64,000 nt of DNA, taken from contig UCKU01000011.1 in assembly GCA_900473185.1 (NCBI GenBank), positions 51,986 to 115,985 of the forward strand. Reading direction: 5' to 3'. Source of the stretch: Hyphomicrobiales bacterium. GTDB taxonomy: Bacteria; Pseudomonadota; Alphaproteobacteria; Rhizobiales; Rhizobiaceae. Positions 17,801-25,794 of this stretch are shown here, piece after piece. The notes below the pieces were generated by a model that saw only the letters and a program-made list of their open reading frames with translations, was not told the origin of the DNA and ran no database searches. Position 1 is the stretch's first letter, and every line of letters begins with the position of its first letter. The translations under genes were made by a program, and so were the position numbers.

Positions 17801-18221
17801 GCAAAGACGGGCTGCCGATTTCGTCGATGTTCTCGTCGCCGAGGACAACGAGGTCAACCAGATCGTTTTCACGCAGATCCTGCAGGGAACCGGGCTTTCC
17901 TTCCTCGTCGTCAACAATGGCGAAGAGGCTGTGGAGGCCTGGGAGCGTCATACGCCGCGGCTGATCATGATGGATGTCTCGATGCCGGTCATGAACGGCC
18001 ATCAGGCGACCATGCTGATCCGTGAGAAGGAACAGGGGCAGGGGCATCGCGTGCCCATCATTGGCGTCACGGCGCATGCGCTGGAAAGCGACCGTGAGCT
18101 TTGCCTCGATGCCGGCATGGACGATTACATGTCCAAGCCGATCAGCCCGGAACTTCTGGAAGACAAGATCCGCCAGTGGCTTGGTGGCGGCGAATTGCAG
18201 CCGGGCCGCTCCGGCTACTGA
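14811..18221 (+). CDS. Multi-PAS hybrid sensor histidine kinase with two receiver domains
   Basis: A 1136-residue soluble-looking sensor kinase without clear transmembrane spans. PAS-like regions occupy about residues 10-95, 130-165 (cut short by a repeat linker), 200-320, 330-445 and 460-580. The HisKA phosphoacceptor is H609 (MSHEIRTPMNG); the ATPase domain has VGNAVKFTE, DTGIGIPPE and GTGLGLAI. Two receivers follow with phosphoacceptors D899 and D1055, the second complete with the KPIS lysine. TTG 14811 is the start, with GGGAG ten bases upstream. No HPt domain is present, so a separate phosphotransferase is expected. It ends seven bases inside the convergent mnmD. Confidence 0.92.
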   Translation: MNFTGELLELACRRIADLDTPAYVKNSELRYVAVNEAYARFFGREISDFIGRRSRELFDRPEEEEREDRERRALVFGTEESAISFDAAGLSHERVLIESFSPSQDRAYVLGIFDAREPRRAIPEVADTMATDLGRIREALENLDHPIGIFADDGRPLIVNAAYRSGSKSAPDGSRYAPGGSKSAPGGETAWHESVRERDLLRTIMEDLPVAAFARDEDHRLVYANQYYETFTGHARSKVLGLTEHDMFGQEAGEAIYQENLRALKNGALTEVESYLPNTDGEIFQVISRVNRVVTPEGKHYVVGSFSDITPLKAREKELIEARQQEEMLHQEIESILRSLPVGVLILDNDHTILYVNDEFYSIWELPLDDRFDGRPFLDVIKRNYELGRYGETQTPEEIYHFRKGLFEAADPEPIELDWAAGKSVIFDSRRISSNRILLTYSDISSVREREREIHEARAALENLGEMMRDATHGMSQGLAIVQDGLIKLSNDGLAEVLRIPAELTEVGRGWIDLFQFCANRGDFHDKAVEILEGWRINIAARQPISTVFHVEGERWVNMEATVSAGQHWVALFTDVTEMKQREEELTELLSRAEAADRAKSEFLANMSHEIRTPMNGVLGMAELLAKTNLDTRQKTFVDIIVKSGNALLTIINDILDFSKIDAGQMKLRRAAFDLVEAVEDVATLLSSPAAEKDIELLVRAAPDLPAAVIGDAGRFRQIVTNLVGNAVKFTERGHVFVDIGFEPSAGGEIMISIRIEDTGIGIPPEKVETVFDKFSQVDASSTRRHEGTGLGLAITAGLVDLFGGYIDVESEWGKGSIFTVKLPFAIAAARIEPKPLPINVQGARVLVVDDNEVNRRILTEQLGLWGFDGVAAEGGATGYAILEAAADLGIKVDAVVLDYHMPDMNGAEVARRLRADSRFVELPIIFLTSMDISGTEKEFAALNGHAHLMKPARANLLRNTVVEVVRASRVKQASEAEIARLQNEIEAPPPAPAPVPQRRAADFVDVLVAEDNEVNQIVFTQILQGTGLSFLVVNNGEEAVEAWERHTPRLIMMDVSMPVMNGHQATMLIREKEQGQGHRVPIIGVTAHALESDRELCLDAGMDDYMSKPISPELLEDKIRQWLGGGELQPGRSGY
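15306..15368 (+). repeat. Three 21-bp in-frame tandem repeats
   Basis: Units at 15306, 15327 and 15348, each starting GGCAGCA and encoding GSKSAPD, GSRYAPG and GSKSAPG. They lie between PAS regions of the hybrid kinase and would change linker length by seven residues per unit if copy number varies. Confidence 0.85.
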
Positions 18222-18937
18222 GGCTTTACCCCGCAGAGCATTTCCCGCTTGCCGGCAAAGCCCTTGCGCCGCTCGACAGCAAAGCCGGCGGCCGCGAGAT
18301 TGCGGCGCACAAAGCCCGCGGCGGCATAGGTCGCAAAGCTTCCACCGCGGACTGTCTTTTCGCAGACGAGACGCATCAGCTCTTCCGACCACATGTCGCT
18401 GTTGCGGGATGGGGCGAAGCCGTCGAGATACCAGGCATCGAATCCGGGAGCAGCCTCTGAAACCCCAGCGATTGCACGACCGCAGACGACGCTGAGCCTC
18501 GTCTGCTCATCCAGATCAAGCGAGACGATGCCCTCTGGAACATCCGGCCAGATGGCGGCGAGTGCCTGCCGCTCGGCATCGATTTGCGGCCAATGTGCAA
18601 GCGCGCGGTCGATTTCCGCGCTGCGCATCGGATAGAGCTCGAAGGACATGAAATGCAGGTGCTGTCCGGGCTGGCGATAGAGCTTCCATTGCCGCCAGGT
18701 CTCTGAGAAATTCAGCCCGGTGCCGAAGCCGAGTTCGCCAATGAGAAATGTCGGGCGGCCGCTCCATCGATCAGGCAGGCCGTTTCCCGAGAGGAAGACG
18801 TGGCCGCATTCCAGCCTTCCATCGGTCTGGCAATAAAAATGGTCGCCAAAGGCGGTCGAATAGGGCATATCGCCGTCGCGCCATTCGAGGGGCTGCGGCT
18901 TGCCCGCGCCGATCTGATCGGGATTGATGTCTGTCAT
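18215..18937 (-). CDS. mnmD: tRNA (5-methylaminomethyl-2-thiouridine) methyltransferase MnmD
   Basis: A 240-residue SAM-dependent methyltransferase equal to the N-terminal half of E. coli MnmC; it makes the last methylation of mnm5s2U34 in tRNA. The SAM-binding motif GELGFGTGLNF and the family signature WYLDGFAPSRNSDMW are present. The fused FAD domain of E. coli MnmC is absent and is coded separately on the other strand. The start ATG (18937) and the ATG I choose for the FAD gene share the palindrome CATG. Confidence 0.9.
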   Translation of the reverse strand: MTDINPDQIGAGKPQPLEWRDGDMPYSTAFGDHFYCQTDGRLECGHVFLSGNGLPDRWSGRPTFLIGELGFGTGLNFSETWRQWKLYRQPGQHLHFMSFELYPMRSAEIDRALAHWPQIDAERQALAAIWPDVPEGIVSLDLDEQTRLSVVCGRAIAGVSEAAPGFDAWYLDGFAPSRNSDMWSEELMRLVCEKTVRGGSFATYAAAGFVRRNLAAAGFAVERRKGFAGKREMLCGVKPQ

Positions 18938-20114
18938 GGAAAAAGCCGATAATCCCGCTCCGGCCTTGGGTCAATCATCGATCGATCTCCTCATTGTCGG
19001 CGGCGGCATTATGGGCCTGTGGGCAGCCGTCCATGCCGAGCGCCGCGGTATCAGCACTCTGCTTGTCGATGCAGCTCGGTTCGGCAGTGGCGCAAGCGGT
19101 GGACTGCTCGGTGCCCTGATGCCACATATGCCGGATCGCTGGTCGGAAAAGAAGCAGTTTCAGTTCGATGCGCTGGTTTTGCTGGAGGCCGAGATTGCGG
19201 CCATTGAGGCGGAAACCGGGCTATCAGCCGGTTATCGGCGCTCCGGCAGGCTCATCCCGCTGCCGAAGCCGCATCTGCGCAAGATCGCACTTGGCCATTC
19301 CGAGGATGCGGAGGCTCACTGGAGGGCGGGAGAGCGGCGTTTCCATTGGCATGTCCTGGACAGACCACCCGGTGAGGGCTGGATCGATTCCTCGGCTGGC
19401 GAGAGCGGTTTCGTGCATGACACGCTTGCCGCCCGCGTTGCGCCGCGTTCGCTGGTCGCTGCGCTCGAAGCCTTTCTGCGCGGCGCACGGCATGTGCGGG
19501 TGCTGGAGAATAAGGAAATAGCAGACCTCGATCCGGCACGGGGAACAGCCTCGATCGATGGCGGGACGATCGCTTTCGGCCGCTGCATTCTTGCAGCGGG
19601 ATATCGCTCGTTTCCCTTTCTGGAAAAACTGACGCCCGGGTTGCGGAAACCTCTCGGGCAAGCCGTGAAAGGCCAGGCGGCCCTGCTTGCCGCCGATATC
19701 GATCCCGCCTTGCCGACAATCTTCCGCGATGGGCTTTATGTGGTCGCGCATGAGGGCGGGCATGTGGCTGTTGGTAGCACGAGCGAGAACAGCTTTGCCG
19801 ATCCGTTTTCCACCGATGAGCAACTCGACGCGCTGATCGAAGCCGCCCGCGACATGGTTCCTGCGCTGCGCGATGCGCCTGTCATCGAGCGCTGGGCCGG
19901 ATTGCGCCCCAAGGCGATCGACCGAGATCCGATGGTCGGCGCGCATCCGGAGAATCACAATCTCATCGCCCTGACGGGTGGTTTCAAGGTCAGTTTCGGG
20001 CTCGCGCATCGGCTGGCGGAAGCGGCGATATGCATTGCAAGCGATGCAAATGCAGAATTTTTGTTGCCGGAAAGCTTTGCAATTTCAAACCACATCACAA
20101 TCTCTTCACGTTAA
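18936..20114 (+). CDS. FAD-dependent oxidoreductase, MnmC C-domain/DAO family
   Basis: A 392-residue DAO-family flavoprotein. The N terminus has the dinucleotide-binding motif LLIVGGGIMGLWAAVHAERRG, and the C-terminal half the usual GLRPKAIDRDPMVGAHP and GGFKVSFGLAHRLAE. Divergence from mnmD suggests it is the stand-alone counterpart of the MnmC oxidase that removes carboxymethyl from cmnm5U34. Starts at TTG 18924, ATG 18927 and ATG 18936 are in frame; GGGA at 18920 fits 18936 best by spacing. A generic amino-acid oxidase role remains possible. Confidence 0.82.
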   Translation: MEKADNPAPALGQSSIDLLIVGGGIMGLWAAVHAERRGISTLLVDAARFGSGASGGLLGALMPHMPDRWSEKKQFQFDALVLLEAEIAAIEAETGLSAGYRRSGRLIPLPKPHLRKIALGHSEDAEAHWRAGERRFHWHVLDRPPGEGWIDSSAGESGFVHDTLAARVAPRSLVAALEAFLRGARHVRVLENKEIADLDPARGTASIDGGTIAFGRCILAAGYRSFPFLEKLTPGLRKPLGQAVKGQAALLAADIDPALPTIFRDGLYVVAHEGGHVAVGSTSENSFADPFSTDEQLDALIEAARDMVPALRDAPVIERWAGLRPKAIDRDPMVGAHPENHNLIALTGGFKVSFGLAHRLAEAAICIASDANAEFLLPESFAISNHITISSR

Positions 20115-20230
20115 ACGTGAATTAGAAGCCGCTCCGCTTCGTTATTCTGTCATGCAAATCACCTATCTGCTTGCGCATCGACGGCGCGGGACGTGATCCC
20201 GCGCTCATTTCATCCGATGGAGGAAATCGC

Positions 20231-20938
20231 ATGCGCTATGCCATTTGCTTCACGCCCCCCGCGAGCGATCCGCTCTCGCATGTGGCGGCCAATTGGCTTG
20301 GCCGCAACGTATTTTCAGGCGATATGGTCGAGCCCCCGGCAATCCGCGGCCTCGGGATCCATGAGATCGCCTTTCATACGGCAGTGCCGCGTCGCTATGG
20401 GTTCCACGGCGTGTTGAAGGCCCCTTTCCACCTCTCGTCCGAGGTTTCCGAATCGCAACTGCTGCGCGATCTCATGCGGTTTTGCGGGACGCTTTCGCCC
20501 TTCCAGATTCCGCGTCTGGAAGTTGCGCGCCTCGGCACCTTCTACAGCCTGTCACCGATCCGCCCTTGCGATCAGGTTCACTACCTCTCTTCGGCGATCG
20601 TTCAGGAGTTCGACCGGTTTCGTGCGCCGCTCTCCGAGGCGGATATCGAGCGTAGCGATCCGGATGGACTTTCGGCCGCGCAATTCGCGAACCTGCATCG
20701 TTGGGGCAATCCTTACGTGATGGACGAGTTCCGCTTCCATATGCCGGTCACAGGCCCGGTCAACGCGGTCGACATGCCGCGCATCGAGCAGGCGCTGCGG
20801 TCACTGTTCGATCCGGTCCTTGCTGAGCCGGTGACGGTCTCGAATGTCGCGCTGATGATCGAAGAAGGTGCCGGCGGCCCGTTCCGGGTGCACTCGCTGC
20901 ATCCGATGGGTAAGGTCAGCGCGCGCAAAATCGCCTGA
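20231..20938 (+). CDS. DUF1045 family protein (2H-phosphoesterase-like)
   Basis: A 235-residue DUF1045 protein. The family is often found in phosphonate operons, but here it heads the ureide cluster, 100 bases before puuE. ATG 20231 has GGAGGA eight bases upstream. Two histidine motifs of the 2H phosphoesterase fold align at H59 (GFHGVLKAPF) and H170 (RFHMPVTG). The hydroxyl residue usually two positions after each histidine is replaced by Val61 and Pro172, so catalysis is doubtful. A role in purine breakdown is inferred only from location. Confidence 0.8.
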   Translation: MRYAICFTPPASDPLSHVAANWLGRNVFSGDMVEPPAIRGLGIHEIAFHTAVPRRYGFHGVLKAPFHLSSEVSESQLLRDLMRFCGTLSPFQIPRLEVARLGTFYSLSPIRPCDQVHYLSSAIVQEFDRFRAPLSEADIERSDPDGLSAAQFANLHRWGNPYVMDEFRFHMPVTGPVNAVDMPRIEQALRSLFDPVLAEPVTVSNVALMIEEGAGGPFRVHSLHPMGKVSARKIA

Positions 20939-21038
20939 GGCGCGCGCCTCAGGCCGAAGGCCAGTTACGCACTTTTACGGCTCGACATTCCGCTCACGGA
21001 TGCTACCGTTTCACCTGTCTTTTCAAAAAGGTGATTTG

Positions 21039-21962
21039 ATGGTATCCGAGACCTATCCGCGCAATCTCATCGGCTACGGGCGCAATACGCCCGATCCGAA
21101 GTGGCCCGGCGAGGCACGCGTCGCAGTGCAGTTCGTCATCAATTACGAGGAGGGCGGCGAGAGCTCCATCCTCGACGGCGATCCGGCTTCGGAAAACCTG
21201 CTGTCGGAAATCGTCGGTGCGCAGCCCTGGCCGAACCAGCGCAATCTCAACATGGAGTCGATCTACGAATACGGCTCCCGCGCCGGTTTCTGGCGGCTCT
21301 GGCGTCTTTTCACCGAGCTCAAGGTGCAGGCGACCGTCTATGGCGTGACGCTTGCCATGGCCCGCAATCCTGAAGCGGTGGCCGCCATGAAGGAAGCGGG
21401 CTGGGAGATCGCCAGCCACGGCTACCGCTGGCTGGAATACAAGGATTTCCCCGAGGATCTGGAGCGCAAGCACATTCTCGAAGCCGTGCGTCTGCACACC
21501 GAGCTGACCGGTGAGCGGCCCTATGGCATGTATCAGGGCAAGCCCTCCGACAATACGTTGCGGCTGGTGCAGGAGGAGGGGGGGTTCCTCTATTCGTCGG
21601 ACTCTTATGCCGACGATCTGCCCTATTGGGTAAAGGGCGTCGACGAAAATCCCTTCCTCATCATTCCCTATACGCTTGAAACCAACGACATGCGGTTTGC
21701 CACGCCGCAGGGCTTCAATTCCGGCGACCAGTTCTTCACCTACCTCAAGGATGCATTCGATACGCTCTACGAGGAAGGCAAGGAGGGGAGTCCGAAGATG
21801 ATGTCGGTCGGCCTGCATTGCCGTCTGGTCGGCCGGCCGGGACGCGTGGCGTCGCTGAGGCGCTTCATGGAATATGTGCTGAAGCACGACAAGGTCTGGA
21901 TCCCCCGCCGTATCGAGATTGCGCGGCACTGGCACGCGAACCACAAGCCGGAAACAGTCTGA
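21039..21962 (+). CDS. puuE: Allantoinase PuuE (polysaccharide deacetylase fold)
   Basis: A 307-residue metal-independent allantoinase of the PuuE family, opening allantoin to allantoate. Family signatures: NLIGYGRNTPDPKWPGEARVAVQFVINYEEGGE at the N terminus, SIYEYGSRAGFWRL, and EIASHGYRWLEYKDF. I start at ATG 21039 after AAGGTG; an open frame continues upstream but overlaps the DUF1045 gene. Its TGA overlaps the uraD ATG by one base, so the pair is translationally coupled. Confidence 0.93.
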   Translation: MVSETYPRNLIGYGRNTPDPKWPGEARVAVQFVINYEEGGESSILDGDPASENLLSEIVGAQPWPNQRNLNMESIYEYGSRAGFWRLWRLFTELKVQATVYGVTLAMARNPEAVAAMKEAGWEIASHGYRWLEYKDFPEDLERKHILEAVRLHTELTGERPYGMYQGKPSDNTLRLVQEEGGFLYSSDSYADDLPYWVKGVDENPFLIIPYTLETNDMRFATPQGFNSGDQFFTYLKDAFDTLYEEGKEGSPKMMSVGLHCRLVGRPGRVASLRRFMEYVLKHDKVWIPRRIEIARHWHANHKPETV

Positions 21963-22459
21963 TGATTTCGCGCAGTGAATTTGTGTCCCGCTTCGGTGGG
22001 GTGTTCGAGCATTCGCCCTTCATCGCAGAACGGGCTTATGACGATGGCTTTGTCGGCGACAAGCTGACGGTGGATCGTGTGCACACGGAGCTCGTCGCCA
22101 TTTTCCGCGCCGCAAGCAGGGAGGAGCGCCTCGGCGTCCTGCGCGCTCATCCCGATCTTGCCGGGCGGCTGGCGATATCGGGCGAGCTGACGGAAGACAG
22201 CAAGAAGGAACAGGCCGGTGCCGGGCTCGACCGGTTGAGCCCTGCCGAACATGCGCGTTTCACCGAGCTCAATTCCGCCTATACGCAGAAATTCGGCTTT
22301 CCCTTCATCATCGCCGTGAAGGGGCTGAACAAGGACGATATCCTTGCCGCTTTCGAAAAGCGGATCGACAATACCAGCGACGAAGAGTTCGTGACTGCGG
22401 CAGCGCAGGTCGAGAAGATCGCGCTCCTGCGCCTGACATCCATGCTTCCGGAGACCTGA
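21962..22459 (+). CDS. uraD: OHCU decarboxylase
   Basis: A 165-residue 2-oxo-4-hydroxy-4-carboxy-5-ureidoimidazoline decarboxylase, giving S-allantoin in the third step after urate oxidation. The family motif LRAHPDLAG with its catalytic His, and the downstream LTEDSKKEQAGAGLDRL, FTELNSAY and FPFIIAVKG, are all present. It starts inside the puuE stop and ends directly before the allantoicase ATG (TGA at 22457-22459, ATG at 22460). Confidence 0.93.
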   Translation: MISRSEFVSRFGGVFEHSPFIAERAYDDGFVGDKLTVDRVHTELVAIFRAASREERLGVLRAHPDLAGRLAISGELTEDSKKEQAGAGLDRLSPAEHARFTELNSAYTQKFGFPFIIAVKGLNKDDILAAFEKRIDNTSDEEFVTAAAQVEKIALLRLTSMLPET

Positions 22460-23482
22460 ATGACCGCTACGACCGATACCAGCCTGCCAGCTTTCGCCAC
22501 GGGCGCCATCAATCTCGCCTCGGCCCGTCTCGGCGCCAAAGGTCTCTACGCCACGGACGAATTCTTCGCGCCGCTGGAGCGCATGCTGCAGGATGTGCCC
22601 GCAAGCTTCGATCCGGATCTCTATGACGATAACGGCAAGTACATGGACGGCTGGGAAAGCCGCCGCAAGCGCGTGCCCGGCCATGACTGGGCGATCGTCA
22701 AGCTCGCCATGCCGGGCCGCATCTTCGGCTTCGATGTCGATACCAGCTATTTCACCGGCAACTATCCGCCGTATTGCTCGATCGAGGCGGCCTTCGTCGA
22801 GAGCGGCGATCCGACCGATGCGATCGCATGGACGGAAATCCTGGCGAAGTCACCGCTCGGCTCCAGCGCCCACCACTTCTTCGAGAATGCCGACAAGCAG
22901 AAGATCTGGACGCATCTTCGCCTGCATATTTACCCTGACGGAGGCGTGGCGCGTCTGCGCGTTTATGGTTCAGCCTATTTCGATTGGTCGAAGGTCGGCG
23001 CGGGCGAGGAGATCGACCTTGCCTATATCTTCAACGGCGCGAAATCGCTTGCTTGGTCGGATGCGCATTACGGCCATCCCGACAAGTTGCTCGGCCCCGG
23101 CCGCGGCCTCAACATGGGCGACGGCTGGGAAACCAAGCGCCGCCGCGGTCCGGGTCACGACTGGGCGATCATCCGCCTCGGCCATGCCGGCACGATCAAG
23201 CGCGTGATCGTCGACACCGCCTTCTACAAGGGCAATTTCCCCGACACATGCGAACTCTTGGGCGCTTATCTGCCCGATCTCGGCGATACGCTCTCGGAAG
23301 CCGATATTGCCGCTTCGGAAAACTGGAAGCCGATCCTTCCGCGCAGCAAGCTGCAGATGGATCACATCCATGAATATGGCAGCGATGCGATCGCCGATAT
23401 CGGCCCCATCACGCATGTGCGCTATGCCATGCATCCTGACGGAGGCACCATGCGGCTTCGGCTCTATGGGGTGAAGGCTTGA
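22460..23482 (+). CDS. alc: Allantoicase
   Basis: A 340-residue allantoicase that splits allantoate to ureidoglycolate and urea. The two homologous jelly-roll repeats are visible: MDGWESRRKRVPGHDWAIVKLAMPG near residue 55 and MGDGWETKRRRGPGHDWAIIRLGHAG near 220. The family signatures WTEIL, HLRLHIYPDGGVARLRVYG and its C-terminal echo HVRYAMHPDGGTMRLRLYG are intact. Coupled to uraD without a gap. Confidence 0.94.
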   Translation: MTATTDTSLPAFATGAINLASARLGAKGLYATDEFFAPLERMLQDVPASFDPDLYDDNGKYMDGWESRRKRVPGHDWAIVKLAMPGRIFGFDVDTSYFTGNYPPYCSIEAAFVESGDPTDAIAWTEILAKSPLGSSAHHFFENADKQKIWTHLRLHIYPDGGVARLRVYGSAYFDWSKVGAGEEIDLAYIFNGAKSLAWSDAHYGHPDKLLGPGRGLNMGDGWETKRRRGPGHDWAIIRLGHAGTIKRVIVDTAFYKGNFPDTCELLGAYLPDLGDTLSEADIAASENWKPILPRSKLQMDHIHEYGSDAIADIGPITHVRYAMHPDGGTMRLRLYGVKA

Positions 23483-23539
23483 GTTCTTTCCTCCTTTCAG
23501 CGCGTCGCTTATATTCGCGGCATCAGGAGTGATGCCGCG

Positions 23540-23833
23540 ATGAGACCGTCGGAAGTGCTGGAGAAGAACAGGCAGGCGATCCGCGAAGCGACCAAACGCT
23601 TCAACGCGACGAACCCGCGTGTCTTCGGCTCGGTCGCCCGAGGCGAGGATCGGCCGGATAGCGATCTGGACATTCTGGTGGATGCGCTGCCAGGCAGCAC
23701 ATTGCTGACGCTTGGTGGTTTGCAGGATGCTTTGGAGCAGATGATGATTGGCACGTCGATCCACTTGCTGACCCCCGGCGATTTTCCTGAATCGATCCGC
23801 ACCCGGGTTCTTTCCGAGGCCAAGCCCATATGA
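23540..23833 (+). CDS. mntA: MNT-domain antitoxin, minimal nucleotidyltransferase
   Basis: A 97-residue minimal nucleotidyltransferase of the MntA type. The active-site motif GSVARGEDRPDSDLDILVD (residues 30-48) keeps Gly-Ser and both aspartates D42 and D44. In known pairs MntA adds AMP to the HEPN toxin to silence it. The gene overlaps hepT by four bases (ATGA). It sits in the ureide operon between allantoicase and allA, 57 bases after the allantoicase stop. Confidence 0.87.
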   Translation: MRPSEVLEKNRQAIREATKRFNATNPRVFGSVARGEDRPDSDLDILVDALPGSTLLTLGGLQDALEQMMIGTSIHLLTPGDFPESIRTRVLSEAKPI

Positions 23834-24192
23834 ACGAGAGCCGTATCCCGTATCTTCTGGAGCGGATGCGGTCGGCGGCGGCCGATGCCCACACAATGAT
23901 CGCAGATGTCAGCAAGCAGCGGTTTCTTGAGGATATTATCTTGCAGCGTGCCGTCGGGATGAGCCTGCTGATGGCATCGGAGACGGCTGCTCAATTGACG
24001 AAGATCCATCCTGAATTCGCTGTAGAACACCCCGAATTTCCCTGGGGGGCGATGCGCGGCATGCGCAACCGTATCGCCCATGGTTATTTCGACATTGATC
24101 TGGAGAAGGTCTGGGCCACAGCCAAAGACGACGTGCCTGATCTGCTCGACAGGCTCGATCTTGTCCGCAACTGGCGTGCGCAAGGCGAATAG
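23830..24192 (+). CDS. hepT: HEPN-domain toxin (DUF86/HepT)
   Basis: A 120-residue DUF86 HEPN protein. The RNase motif Rx4HxY is intact: R79, H84, Y86 in [11 protein letters not shown]. In the HepT/MntA system this protein cleaves RNA unless its Tyr is AMPylated. It follows mntA with a 4-base overlap and is six bases before allA, so it probably shares the ureide transcript. Confidence 0.87.
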   Translation: MNESRIPYLLERMRSAAADAHTMIADVSKQRFLEDIILQRAVGMSLLMASETAAQLTKIHPEFAVEHPEFPWGAMRGMRNRIAHGYFDIDLEKVWATAKDDVPDLLDRLDLVRNWRAQGE

Positions 24193-24197
24193 GCCCA

Positions 24198-24698
24198 ATG
24201 TCCCGATTTCTCGAAATACGACCTCTCACGAAATCCGCCTTCGCTCCTTTCGGCGAAGTGATCGAAGCCGATCCAGCAACGATGCGTTATATCAATGGCG
24301 GCAATACCGAGCGTTTCCATGCGCTTGCGGCGCCCGAAGCGGTGGGCGAAGGCGCGCGCGTCATCATCAATCTCTTCCGCGGCCAGCCGCGTGCTTTTCC
24401 CTACGATCTCGGCATGATGGAACGGCATCCGTTCGGCAGCCAGAGCTTCTCGCCGATATCAGGCCGGCCTTTCCTCGTCGTTGTTTCGGAAGATGAGGGC
24501 GGTCGTCCGGGTCGTCCGCAGGCTTTTCTTGCGCGCGGCGATCAGGGCGTCAATTACAGGCGCAATGTCTGGCACCATCCGCTGATGGCGCTTGGCGCGC
24601 CGAGCGATTTTCTCGTTGTCGACCGTGACGGGCCGGGCAACAATCTGGAAGAATTCTTCTTCGACACCCCCTTCATCATCAAAGAGCCAGGCCTATGA
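24198..24698 (+). CDS. allA: Ureidoglycolate lyase
   Basis: A 166-residue ureidoglycolate lyase making glyoxylate and urea, the end of the pathway. Family signatures: [15 protein letters not shown], the hallmark [15 protein letters not shown], and the metal-site region [16 protein letters not shown]. Its last codon overlaps the uraH start (ATGA, 4 bases). Confidence 0.93.
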   Translation: MSRFLEIRPLTKSAFAPFGEVIEADPATMRYINGGNTERFHALAAPEAVGEGARVIINLFRGQPRAFPYDLGMMERHPFGSQSFSPISGRPFLVVVSEDEGGRPGRPQAFLARGDQGVNYRRNVWHHPLMALGAPSDFLVVDRDGPGNNLEEFFFDTPFIIKEPGL

Positions 24699-25051
24699 CC
24701 GGACTGACCACTCATGTTCTCGATACTGCGCTCGGCAAGCCGGCACAGGGGCTGCGGATCGATCTCTTTCACATCGAGGGTGAGCTTCGCCACCTTATCA
24801 AGACGGTCGAGACCAATGCCGATGGCCGCGTCGATGGCGGGCCGATCCTGATCGGCGAGAGCTTTCGCGCCGGTACCTATGAACTGCTTTTTCACGCCGG
24901 AGATTATCTGAGGGCAAACGGGACGGCGCTGCCACATCCGGCCTTCTTCGATCTCGTGCCGATCCGCTTCGGCATTGCCGATATCGCGGCGCATTATCAT
25001 GTGCCGCTGCTGATCTCGCCCTACGGCTATTCCACCTATCGCGGGAGTTGA
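24695..25051 (+). CDS. uraH: 5-hydroxyisourate hydrolase, transthyretin-related
   Basis: A 118-residue HIU hydrolase of the transthyretin-related family, acting between PuuD and UraD. The N-terminal signature [14 protein letters not shown] with H7, the internal [15 protein letters not shown] and the C-terminal tetrapeptide YRGS are diagnostic. No periplasmic signal peptide is present, so it acts in the cytoplasm. It is separated by one base from the next gene. Confidence 0.95.
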   Translation: MTGLTTHVLDTALGKPAQGLRIDLFHIEGELRHLIKTVETNADGRVDGGPILIGESFRAGTYELLFHAGDYLRANGTALPHPAFFDLVPIRFGIADIAAHYHVPLLISPYGYSTYRGS

Positions 25052-25052
25052 C

Positions 25053-25793
25053 ATGCGCTTTGCTGCCATCGCCGATATCCACGGAAACTATCTGGCGCTT
25101 GAAGCCGTGCTGGCTGACATCGCTGCCCAAGGCATTACAGATATCGTCAATCTCGGCGATTGTTTCAGCGGTCCGCTGGAGGCGGGCAGGGTGGCGGACC
25201 GGCTGCTATCGCTCTCCATTCCGACCGTGCGCGGCAATCACGACCGCTATCTGATCGAAGGACCGCCGGAGGAGATGCATATCTCTGACGCCGCCGCCTA
25301 TGAGCAGCTTGGTGCAGCTCATTTCGATTGGCTGCGGTCGCTGCCGGTCGACCTGATCTACCGGGATGAGGTCTATCTCTGCCATGCGGCGCCCGAGGAT
25401 GATAACCTCTACTGGCTGGATATGGCCGTTGCCGATGGCAGCGTGGTGCTCAGGCCGCAGGCAGAGATCGAAGCCCTGGCGGAAAGTATCGAAAGCCCAT
25501 TGATCCTGTGTGGTCACACACATATTCCGCGTATGGCAGCACTTTCCGGCGGCCGTCTTATCGTCAATCCTGGGAGCGTCGGCGGCCCGGCCTATGACGA
25601 TGACAAGCCCTATCCGCACAAGGTCGAAACCGGCCACGCGATGGCGAGTTATGCGGTGCTGGAAAAATCGGCCACCGGATGGACGGCACAATTCCGCAAT
25701 ATCAGATACGACAACATGGCGATGTCGGCACTGGCAGAAGCCAACGGCCGCCCGGAATGGGCTGCAGCACTCGCGACAGGCCGGATGCCGTAA
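25053..25793 (+). CDS. Calcineurin-like metallophosphoesterase
   Basis: A 246-residue phosphoesterase of the YfcE/MJ0936-like group. Metal-binding motifs are complete: ADIHGN (residues 7-12), NLGDC, GNHDR and CGHTHIP. It follows uraH with one base between them, as last gene of the ureide operon, and ends two bases before the convergent hydroxy-acid oxidase. A link to purine breakdown is not evident from its family. Confidence 0.87.
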   Translation: MRFAAIADIHGNYLALEAVLADIAAQGITDIVNLGDCFSGPLEAGRVADRLLSLSIPTVRGNHDRYLIEGPPEEMHISDAAAYEQLGAAHFDWLRSLPVDLIYRDEVYLCHAAPEDDNLYWLDMAVADGSVVLRPQAEIEALAESIESPLILCGHTHIPRMAALSGGRLIVNPGSVGGPAYDDDKPYPHKVETGHAMASYAVLEKSATGWTAQFRNIRYDNMAMSALAEANGRPEWAAALATGRMP

Positions 25794-25794
25794 C

